Assembly (NCBI GenBank): GCA_903893935.1
Contig: CAITOD010000041.1
Coordinates: forward strand, 1 to 6,715
Source: an uncultured Sphingomonadales bacterium
GTDB taxonomy: Bacteria; Pseudomonadota; Alphaproteobacteria; Sphingomonadales; Sphingomonadaceae
Direction of reading: 5' to 3'
DNA length: 6,715 bases
In this document: piece after piece, positions 1-6,715 of the stretch
How the letters are laid out: the number at the start of each line of letters is the position of its first letter
Position numbering within the stretch: position 1 is the stretch's first letter
Position numbers and translations under genes: made by a program
The notes under the pieces: generated by a model
The model's input: the letters and a program-made list of their open reading frames with translations, nothing else
Database searches by the model: none
What the model was told of the DNA's origin: nothing

Positions 1-1
1 G

Positions 2-1972
2 ATCGGCGCTTTGCGGCTGGTGCTGGCGGGCGTGGTCATGCTGATCGCGGTGCTCGTCGCGCGCGGCAGCTGGTCGCTGCCGCTGCTGCTCGATGGCGAA
101 CACGCGCTGTTCGATGCGCGCTCGGTGGTCTCGGCGCCGCTGGTGCGGCAGGACAATCGCATTGTCATCGTGCCTTATACCGATGACACGCTGATCAACA
201 CCGGCAAGCGTTCGCCGCTCGATCGCGGCGTGCTGGCGCGCGCGCTGGCGCGGCTCGACACGATGGGCGCCAAAGCGATCGGCATCGACGTGCTGGTCGA
301 CCAGCCGCAGCCCGAAGACCAGCAGCTGATCGCCGCGTTCCGCGCCATGCATACGCCGACCTATCTGGCCTATGCCTCGAGCGCTGCGGCCAGCGACAAG
401 ATACTTTATCGCCAGCAGCAATTCCTCGATGCCTTCCACAAGGCCATCCGCGGCCCGCACGTGCATCCGGCCAGCATTGTCATGCAGACCGATTCGGACA
501 ATGTGATGCGCCGCTGGGCCGAATTGCTGCCCGGCGCGCCGCCGCGCATGCCCAATGCGATGCTGCCCGAAGCGCATGATTTTGCCGGATACACCGGCTC
601 GATCGCGTGGCGCCGGCCGGCGCTGGCCGACGAACCGACATTTGCCGCGATCCCGATCGACACATTTGCCGACGACACGATTTACCAGACCCCGGGGGCG
701 GGCGACCTGATCGGCGAGCAGATCAAGGGCCGCTATGTGCTGATCGGCGGCAATATCGAAGACATCGATATTTTTCAGACCCCGCTCAGCCGCGTGACCG
801 CCAAAGGCGAATCGCGGTCGATGTGGGGGATGGACCTGTTTGCGGTGATGCTCGCGCAAATGCTCGACGGGCGCCGGCTCAGCCCGATTCCCAATGTGGC
901 GTTGTGGCTGGTGGCGGTGCTCGTGGTCGGCGCGGGCGGTGCCACCGCAGGTCTTAACCGGCGCGCACTCGTATCGGGTCTGGCCGTGCTGGTGCAGATG
1001 ATCCTGCTCATCGGCTATCCGTTTCTGCTCGCACGCGAAGGGGTGGAGACGTATGGGCTGCCCGCCGCCGGCTGGCTGATCGGCTGGTTCGCCGGCTTTC
1101 TGGTGGTCAGCGTGCTGGCACGCACGCTCAGCTCGGAACAGCGGCGGTTTGCCCAGGGTGCTTTGGGCAAATACCTGCCGAGCGATATTGCCGCGCAGAT
1201 CATCCGCGACCCGGATTCGCTGCAATTGCGCGGCGAAAAGCGCGAGCTGTTCGTGCTGTTTTCAGATCTCGAAGGCTTTACCAAACTGAGCTTTGCGATC
1301 CCGCCCGAAATGGTCGCCAGCCTGCTCAACCGCTATCTCGACATGTTGAGCGACGTGGTGCTGGCGCATGGCGGCACGATCGACAAATTTGTCGGCGATG
1401 CGGTGGTCGCGTTCTGGGGCGCGCCGATTGCGCGGCCCGACGACGGGCGCCGCTGTATCGAGGCGGCGATCGCCATGAACCGCGCGGGCGAGGAATTTCG
1501 CGCCTCTGCCCCGCCAGAAGCCCCCCCGATCGGACGCACGCGCGTCGGCGTGCATTGGGGCGAAGCGGTGGTGGGCAATTTCGGCGGTGAAGGCCGTATT
1601 CAGTACACCGCGCTTGGCGATTCGATGAACACTGCCGCCCGGATGGAATCGGCCAACAAACAATTGGGCAGCAGCGTGCTGATCAGCGGCCCGGCGGTGC
1701 AACGTTCGGGGCTGTCGATATTTCGGCCGCTTGGGCGCGTTGTCTTGCGTGGCCGGGCAAAGGATATTGATGTATACGAACCTGTGCCCGATATGGGCGC
1801 AGAGGAATTGCAGGCGTTTCAGGCTCTGGCCAATGCTGCGATCGGGGGCGATGCCGATGCATTGGCCCGGCTCACGGCGCTGGCGGCCGAACGCCCCGAA
1901 GACAAGGCTTTGGCCAATTTTGTGCTGAGGCTCTCCAAGCAGAAGGATGCAGGGTTTTATGTCCTCGATTGA
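2..1972 (+). CDS. CHASE2-domain class III adenylate cyclase (5' end probably off the window)
   Basis: Membrane-bound sensor cyclase predicted to make cAMP from ATP in the cytoplasm in response to a periplasmic signal. Numbering from the TTG at base 11: a first membrane helix (about 1-19), a CHASE2 sensor domain (about 25-290; typical stretches are IVIVPYTDDTL, GAKAIGIDVLV and RYVLIGG), three further membrane helices (about 295-314, 319-341, 350-372), a short linker (GKYLPSDIAAQII) and a cyclase domain (about 412-592). All catalytic residues are visible: metal-binding Asp419 (FSDLEGFT) and Asp463 (KFVGDAVVAFWGAP), adenine-selecting Lys459 with Thr533 in the partner position (class IIIb pattern), and transition-state Asn540 and Arg544 (MNTAAR). 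The domain is therefore expected to be active and ATP-specific. A helical tail of about 55 residues follows. The frame is open to the left edge (IGA precedes the TTG), so the true start is probably upstream; TTG at 11 or ATG at 38 are weak alternatives. It overlaps the next gene, implying co-transcription. Confidence 0.93.
   Translation: MGALRLVLAGVVMLIAVLVARGSWSLPLLLDGEHALFDARSVVSAPLVRQDNRIVIVPYTDDTLINTGKRSPLDRGVLARALARLDTMGAKAIGIDVLVDQPQPEDQQLIAAFRAMHTPTYLAYASSAAASDKILYRQQQFLDAFHKAIRGPHVHPASIVMQTDSDNVMRRWAELLPGAPPRMPNAMLPEAHDFAGYTGSIAWRRPALADEPTFAAIPIDTFADDTIYQTPGAGDLIGEQIKGRYVLIGGNIEDIDIFQTPLSRVTAKGESRSMWGMDLFAVMLAQMLDGRRLSPIPNVALWLVAVLVVGAGGATAGLNRRALVSGLAVLVQMILLIGYPFLLAREGVETYGLPAAGWLIGWFAGFLVVSVLARTLSSEQRRFAQGALGKYLPSDIAAQIIRDPDSLQLRGEKRELFVLFSDLEGFTKLSFAIPPEMVASLLNRYLDMLSDVVLAHGGTIDKFVGDAVVAFWGAPIARPDDGRRCIEAAIAMNRAGEEFRASAPPEAPPIGRTRVGVHWGEAVVGNFGGEGRIQYTALGDSMNTAARMESANKQLGSSVLISGPAVQRSGLSIFRPLGRVVLRGRAKDIDVYEPVPDMGAEELQAFQALANAAIGGDADALARLTALAAERPEDKALANFVLRLSKQKDAGFYVLD
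1951..1961 (+). promoter_or_regulatory. Ribosome binding site and start of the exported protein, inside the cyclase gene
   Basis: AGGG at 1951-1954 lies four bases before ATG 1959, and a second purine run (AAGGA, 1943-1947) lies 11 bases before it. The alternative ATG at 1947 has AGAAGG directly abutting it, too close to be used well. ATG 1959 is therefore preferred, and the resulting protein begins with an ordinary signal peptide. Initiation falls 14 bases inside the end of the cyclase gene, an arrangement typical of translational coupling. Confidence 0.5.
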
Positions 1973-2717
1973 TCATGGTTCAAAATGGCTTCGGACGCTG
2001 ACGCTGGGGTTTGTTGTTTCGGGCGGGCTGATTGCCGCCGCCGGTGCGGCGCACGCGGCAACGATCGTGGTGCGCGCCAATGGCCCTTCGGCCGGCAGCT
2101 ATCCCCCGGGCACCAAGCTGCCCGAAAACGGCTCGATCGTGCTCAAGCCGGGCGACTCGGTGACGGTTCTCGATGCCCACGGCACGCGCGTGCTGCACGG
2201 CGGCAATGCGCCGGGCCAGGTGCCGGTGGCGGGCAATGGTACCAAGACTGTCAATGGCATCAGCGCGCTGCTCGCCGACAACGGCTTGCGCCAGACGCGC
2301 ACCGGGGCGACGCGCGGCATTGCCACACCGCCGCGCCCGACCAATCTGTGGATGGTCGATACCACCCGCGGCGGGCCGTTCTGCGTGGTCAACGCCAAGG
2401 CGCTGGCGCTGTGGCGCCCGTCGAACGCGGCCGACGCGACGCTCACGCTGTCGAGTTCGGGCGGCAAGACCACTGCACCGGTCGCCTTCATGACCGGGCA
2501 AGCGGTTCGCCCCTGGCCGGTTGACACGATCGCGATTGCCAATGGCGCCAAAGTGCAACTGGCCGGCATTGCCGCAAACCCGGTGACGATCGAGCTGAAG
2601 CTGTTGCCGACGGTTCCGCAAACGCTCGACGACGCCGCCGCCGCGCTGCTCGCGCAAGGCTGCACCGCGCAAGTCGATCTGCTGGCCGACGCGACCAATC
2701 TCGACAACGCGGACTGA
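1959..2717 (+). CDS. Small exported (periplasmic) protein of unknown function, coupled to the cyclase
   Basis: Function unrecognised. From ATG 1959 the product has 252 residues (256 if ATG 1947 is used). It starts with a clear Sec signal peptide: basic residues (K9, R12), a hydrophobic core (about 15-30) and a cleavage motif AHA-A at 33/34. The mature part is hydrophilic and rich in Ala, Gly, Thr and Val, with predicted beta character. A first module (about 34-80: VVRANGPSAGSYPPG, then SIVLKPGDSVTVLDAHGTRVL) resembles in style the small beta-sandwich of FecR-like proteins. A second (about 128-216) starts with a Trp and a Cys (NLWMVD, PFCVV). Only two cysteines are present, Cys142 and Cys235, which could form a disulfide after export. 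There is no lipobox and no C-terminal membrane helix. The 14-base overlap with the cyclase gene suggests a periplasmic partner or ligand-binding accessory of the CHASE2 domain; this is inference from gene order. The hairpin at 2749-2772 follows closely. Confidence 0.85.
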   Translation: MSSIDHGSKWLRTLTLGFVVSGGLIAAAGAAHAATIVVRANGPSAGSYPPGTKLPENGSIVLKPGDSVTVLDAHGTRVLHGGNAPGQVPVAGNGTKTVNGISALLADNGLRQTRTGATRGIATPPRPTNLWMVDTTRGGPFCVVNAKALALWRPSNAADATLTLSSSGGKTTAPVAFMTGQAVRPWPVDTIAIANGAKVQLAGIAANPVTIELKLLPTVPQTLDDAAAALLAQGCTAQVDLLADATNLDNAD

Positions 2718-2748
2718 CGGGGCGCTGCGAACGGGCGGGCACTATTTG

Positions 2749-2772
2749 GCCCCTCCCCTGATGGGGAGGGGC
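2749..2772. terminator. Strong GC hairpin after the cyclase operon, no T-run
   Basis: A perfect 10-bp inverted repeat with a 4-base loop: GCCCCTCCCC (2749-2758), loop TGAT, GGGGAGGGGC (2763-2772). It begins 31 bases after the stop of the exported protein. Neither side has a run of T, so it is not a canonical intrinsic terminator. It may block 3' exonucleases, work with Rho, or be one copy of the short C/G-rich palindromes often scattered through alphaproteobacterial intergenic DNA. The stem itself is certain; the terminator role is inference. Confidence 0.55.
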
Positions 2773-2821
2773 ATCAAGGCGCTATTCTGCGCAAGGTTTG
2801 TTCGCGCGCGCGATCGCAGGC

Positions 2822-2849
2822 TTGACGCGTCACGAAAATGATAAATACT
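2822..2849 (+). promoter_or_regulatory. Candidate sigma-70-type promoter for the ThDP enzyme operon
   Basis: TTGACG (2822-2827, five of six bases of TTGACA) is followed after 16 bases by AATACT (2844-2849, four of six bases of TATAAT), set in the most A/T-rich part of the intergenic region. Transcription would start near 2856 and run into the gene at 3081. No better pair was found by eye closer to the gene. Confidence 0.4.
2823..2832. promoter_or_regulatory. 10-bp palindrome overlapping the candidate -35 box
   Basis: TGACGCGTCA is a perfect palindrome covering bases 2 to 6 of the candidate -35 hexamer. The position suits an operator where a dimeric repressor would exclude RNA polymerase. Several 10-bp palindromes are expected by chance in a window this size, so only the location makes it notable. 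The binding protein is unknown. Confidence 0.25.
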
Positions 2850-3068
2850 CGCATCAAAGGTACGAATAGCGGGCCTGCTTCGTGCTTTGGGGGAGAACGC
2901 CAGATTATCGTGTGTAATGTGTCGTGCGACCAAAGGTTTGCGATCCTATTGGTGTAGCCGGAGATCGGTTGCGCACCAGGCGAAGACTCTGCGACGTATC
3001 AGACACGACCCTGCTTTTTCCCGTTTTTTGCCTGTTCAATGCTCCATCGATCCCTGCTTTTTGCGCGC

Positions 3069-3074
3069 GAGGAA
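3069..3074 (+). promoter_or_regulatory. Ribosome binding site fixing the start of the ThDP enzyme
   Basis: GAGGAA lies six bases upstream of ATG 3081. The in-frame ATG at 3039 has no Shine-Dalgarno-like sequence in front of it, and its extra 14 residues (beginning MLHRSLLF) do not resemble the N-terminus of this enzyme family. The start at 3081 is chosen for these reasons. Confidence 0.75.
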
Positions 3075-3080
3075 CCTGCC

Positions 3081-4754
<1,674 letters not shown>

Positions 4755-4762
4755 TCGATTCC

Positions 4763-4799
4763 GACCGCAGCGGAGATTCGCCAAACCTCCGCTGCGGTC
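4763..4799 (+). promoter_or_regulatory. Intercistronic 13-bp hairpin between the ThDP enzyme and the aldehyde dehydrogenase
   Basis: GACCGCAGCGGAG (4763-4775) and CTCCGCTGCGGTC (4787-4799) are perfectly complementary and enclose an 11-base loop. The stem starts eight bases after the stop codon of the upstream gene and ends 24 bases before the ATG of the downstream one. C residues, not T, follow it, so full intrinsic termination is unlikely. Differential mRNA stability, partial attenuation or translational control of the second gene are the plausible roles. The stem is seen directly; the function is inference. Confidence 0.6.
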
Positions 4800-4819
4800 C
4801 CCCCTGCTCGAGGCGGAGG
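4786..4819 (+). promoter_or_regulatory. Shine-Dalgarno of the aldehyde dehydrogenase and a competing anti-SD pairing
   Basis: GGAGG at 4815-4819 lies four bases before ATG 4824 and defines the start. The seven bases GCGGAGG (4813-4819) are exactly complementary to CCTCCGC at 4786-4792, six bases of which are in the 3' arm of the preceding hairpin. The two pairings are mutually exclusive: with the 13-bp hairpin formed, the ribosome binding site is free; with the 5' arm occupied, for example by a ribosome at the upstream stop codon, the 3' arm could mask it. C/T-rich arms pair easily with any Shine-Dalgarno, so chance is possible. Confidence 0.35.
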
Positions 4820-4823
4820 CCCC

Positions 4824-6254
4824 ATGGTCAAGCTGCAAGATACCTATCCGCTCTATCTCAACAACCGCGCGGCCCAGCCCAACACTGCCTTGGCGGTGAC
4901 CGACAAATACACCGGCGAAGTGGCGTTCCACACCGCACTCGCCACCCCCGATGTGATCGATGAAGCGATCGCCGGCGCGGTGCGCGCGGCCGAGCCGATG
5001 GCAGCGATGGCGAGCTTCGAGCGTCAGGCTGTGCTCGATCACTGCGTGCGGCGGTTTCGCGAACGCTTCGACGAGCTCGCTTATGCGCTGTGCGTCGAAG
5101 CGGGCAAGCCGATCGCCGATTCCGAAGGCGAAGTGACCCGGCTGATCGACACGTTCCGCATTGCCGCCGAAGAAGCGACGCGCAATTACGGCGAAGTCCA
5201 GCCGCTCGACATTTCGCCGCGCGCCAAAGGCTATCTCGGCATGTGGAAGCGCGTGCCGATCGGGCCGTGCAGCTTTATCTCGCCGTTCAATTTCCCGCTG
5301 AACCTCGCCGCGCACAAAATCGCGCCCGCGCTTGCGGTCGGCTGCCCGTTCGTGATGAAGCCCGCCTCGCTCACGCCGCTCGGTGCGATCATCATCGGCG
5401 AAGTGCTCGCCGAAACCGATCTGCCCGAAGGCGCGTTTTCGATGCTGCCCGCCAGCCGCGACGGTGCCGACTTGTTCACCACCGACGAACGCCTGAAACT
5501 GCTGAGCTTCACCGGCTCGCCCGGCGTGGGCTGGGACCTGAAAGCCAAAGCGGGCAAGAAGAAAGTCGTGCTCGAACTCGGCGGCAATGCCGCGGTGGTG
5601 GTCGATGCCGATGCCGATCTCGACCATGCGCTGGCGCGCATCATCTTCGGCGGCTATTACCAGTCGGGGCAAAGCTGCATCCACGTCCAGCGCGTGATCG
5701 TGCACGAAAGCGTCTACGACCAGTTCCGCGACATGCTGGCGGCCAAAGTCAAAACGCTGGTGATGGGCGATCCCAAAGACCGCACCACGTTCATCGGCCC
5801 GATGATTTCGGCCAAGGAAGCCGCGCGGCTCAAGCGCTGGATCGATGCTGCAATTGCTGCAGGTGCAACATTGCTCGCCGGCGGCGGCTGCGAAGGCGCG
5901 ATGCTCGAACCGACGCTGCTCGAAAACGTCTCGCGTTCGGCCGATCTCTATCGCGAGGAAGCGTTCGGCCCGGCGGTGATCCTGTCGAAGTTCTCCGACT
6001 GGAATGAAGCGCTCGCGGAAGTCAACGACAGCAAGTTCGGGCTTCAGGCCGGCCTGTTCACGCGCGATATCCACAAAGTGCTCGACGCGTGGGACAAGCT
6101 CGATGTCGGCGGCGTGCTGGTCAATGATGTCTCGTCGTTCCGCGTCGACAACATGCCCTATGGCGGGGTCAAGGATTCGGGCCTGGGCCGCGAAGGCGTG
6201 CGCTTTGCCATCGAAGACATGACCGAAATCCGCAACCTGGTCATCCGCCGCTAG
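4824..6254 (+). CDS. NAD(P)-dependent aldehyde dehydrogenase (ALDH superfamily)
   Basis: A 476-residue aldehyde dehydrogenase of normal length, oxidising an aldehyde to the carboxylic acid (or acyl product) in the cytoplasm with NAD or NADP. Active-site residues are complete: oxyanion-hole Asn156 (SPFNFPLN), cofactor-binding Lys179 (VMKPA), the Rossmann turn FTGSPGVG (229-236), general base Glu251 (LELGGN), nucleophile Cys285 (SGQSC), Glu379 (EEAFGP) and the C-terminal signature PYGGVKDSGLGREG (445-458). The shape, with SGQSCIHVQRV around the cysteine, is closest to the lactaldehyde/non-phosphorylating glyceraldehyde-3-phosphate branch (ALDH21-like, GapN-like) rather than betaine-aldehyde or methylmalonate-semialdehyde enzymes; this sub-family call is from memory and moderate. 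It lies 69 bases after the ThDP enzyme on the same strand, suggesting that it removes an aldehyde made by that enzyme. Residues 341-350 use a local run of A/T-ending codons. Its last 14 bases overlap the convergent efflux gene. Confidence 0.93.
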   Translation: MVKLQDTYPLYLNNRAAQPNTALAVTDKYTGEVAFHTALATPDVIDEAIAGAVRAAEPMAAMASFERQAVLDHCVRRFRERFDELAYALCVEAGKPIADSEGEVTRLIDTFRIAAEEATRNYGEVQPLDISPRAKGYLGMWKRVPIGPCSFISPFNFPLNLAAHKIAPALAVGCPFVMKPASLTPLGAIIIGEVLAETDLPEGAFSMLPASRDGADLFTTDERLKLLSFTGSPGVGWDLKAKAGKKKVVLELGGNAAVVVDADADLDHALARIIFGGYYQSGQSCIHVQRVIVHESVYDQFRDMLAAKVKTLVMGDPKDRTTFIGPMISAKEAARLKRWIDAAIAAGATLLAGGGCEGAMLEPTLLENVSRSADLYREEAFGPAVILSKFSDWNEALAEVNDSKFGLQAGLFTRDIHKVLDAWDKLDVGGVLVNDVSSFRVDNMPYGGVKDSGLGREGVRFAIEDMTEIRNLVIRR

Positions 6255-6715
6255 GGGCAGTTGGGTTGGCGTCGGCCACCCAGCCGCCGCCGAGCGCCTT
6301 GACCAGCGCGGCATAGGCCTCGAATGCGGATTCGCGCGCCTGGAACGCGGCGCGCTGTGCATTGGCGTATGCCGATTGCGCCTGCAGCAAGGCCAGCCGG
6401 TCGTCTTCGCCGGCGCGGAAGCGCTGTTGCGCAAGATCGAGCGATTTCGCGCTTGCAGCAAGCGCCGCTTCGCGTTCGGCCACCGTGGTTGTCGCCGCCG
6501 CATAGCGATTGATCGCGGTCTCGCTGTCGGCCAACGCTGCGAGCACCGCTTTGGTGTAGCGTGCCGCCGCCTCGTCGCTGCGCGCATTGGCGGCGCGGAT
6601 CGCCGCGCGCACGCGCCCGGCATCGAACACCGCCCAGGAAAAGCGCGGCCCGACCGCAAAACCCACGCTGCGGTCCGAAACCAGATTCCCGAGCGCGCGC
6701 GATTGCGGATCGACC
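6241..6715 (-). CDS. NodT/TolC-family outer-membrane efflux factor, C-terminal part
   Basis: The last 157 residues of an outer-membrane channel component of an RND or similar tripartite efflux pump; the N-terminal part, including any signal peptide or lipobox, lies beyond the right edge. The visible part is the second repeat of the outer-membrane efflux protein domain. A turn and strand (ALGNLVSD, then GPRFSWAVFDAGRVRA, matching the family's usual ending of SWPLFDGGRR) leads into long Ala- and Glu-rich coiled-coil helices (AALADSETAINRY), followed by LDLAQQRFRAGEDDRLALLQAQ and the closing YAALVKALGGGW that is characteristic of NodT proteins. The reading frame is open from the edge to the TGA at 6243-6241. 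A GTG at 6666 is an internal codon, not the start. The gene converges on the aldehyde dehydrogenase with a 14-base tail overlap, so the two are separate transcription units. Substrate unknown; the adaptor and pump genes would be expected upstream of it, outside the window. Confidence 0.92.
   Translation of the reverse strand, partial: VDPQSRALGNLVSDRSVGFAVGPRFSWAVFDAGRVRAAIRAANARSDEAAARYTKAVLAALADSETAINRYAAATTTVAEREAALAASAKSLDLAQQRFRAGEDDRLALLQAQSAYANAQRAAFQARESAFEAYAALVKALGGGWVADANPTAPSGG

Larger units (their letters stand above)
2773..3080 (+). other. Long intergenic leader upstream of the ThDP enzyme, no gene seen
   Basis: About 300 bases with no convincing gene. Base composition is visibly richer in A/T than the flanking genes, and TTA/TAA-type triplets that are avoided in the coding regions are frequent. 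It contains a candidate promoter (2822-2849), two T-runs (3015-3019 and 3025-3030, just before the start of the next gene), and three related words CAAGGTTTG/CAAAGGTACG/CAAAGGTTTG at 2792, 2855 and 2931. If the promoter is real, the untranslated leader is about 225 bases long. No known riboswitch core or leader peptide with repeated regulatory codons was recognised. An open frame starting at ATG 2887 runs into the next gene in another phase, has no good ribosome binding site, and looks like chance. Confidence 0.5.

Noticed and set aside
1980..2707. Several open frames of 80-230 codons on both strands within the exported-protein gene.
   Set aside because: They are shadow frames typical of GC-rich DNA; only the frame with the signal peptide and the coupled start makes biological sense.
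3011..3036. T-runs (TTTTT and TTTTTT) just upstream of the ThDP enzyme as an intrinsic terminator or attenuator.
   Set aside because: No stable GC stem was found immediately before either run on the plus strand, so there is no terminator hairpin to go with them.
3039..3080. An upstream ATG at 3039 extending the ThDP enzyme by 14 residues.
   Set aside because: There is no Shine-Dalgarno sequence before it, while GAGGAA sits at ideal spacing before ATG 3081, and the extra residues do not fit the family N-terminus.

Overview
The window is GC-rich with strong G/C preference at third codon positions. Together with the protein types (a CHASE2-class III cyclase, a NodT-type efflux outer-membrane factor, and an acetolactate-synthase-like enzyme paired with an aldehyde dehydrogenase), this suggests a Gram-negative alphaproteobacterium, most likely a sphingomonad (Sphingomonas/Novosphingobium-like). 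The taxonomic placement is inference from protein style and composition, not a database match.

Layout: (1) Bases 2-1972 (+) encode a membrane-bound CHASE2-class III adenylate cyclase whose first codons probably lie left of the window. Its 3' end overlaps the start of a small exported protein of unknown function (1959-2717, +), so the two look translationally coupled: a cAMP-producing sensor and a periplasmic partner. (2) Bases 2718-3080 are non-coding. They hold a strong GC hairpin just after the exported protein, a candidate sigma-70-like promoter whose -35 box overlaps a 10-bp palindrome, and an unusually long, comparatively A/T-rich leader. (3) Bases 3081-4754 (+) encode a ThDP-dependent acetolactate-synthase-like enzyme. 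A 69-base spacer with a 13-bp perfect hairpin follows, then an aldehyde dehydrogenase (4824-6254, +). These two probably form an operon in which a 2-oxo acid is decarboxylated or ligated and an aldehyde is oxidised. (4) The aldehyde dehydrogenase ends inside the last codons of a convergent gene (6241-6715, -), the C-terminal part of a NodT/TolC-family outer-membrane efflux factor that runs off the right edge.

Nothing here is a mobile element, CRISPR array or RNA gene. The most interesting points are the exported partner of the cyclase; the ThDP enzyme/dehydrogenase pair, which lacks the regulatory subunit and a key residue expected of biosynthetic acetolactate synthase; and the intercistronic hairpin, whose 3' arm can alternatively pair with the Shine-Dalgarno sequence of the aldehyde dehydrogenase. 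A 1207-codon antisense open frame over the operon is an artefact of codon usage.
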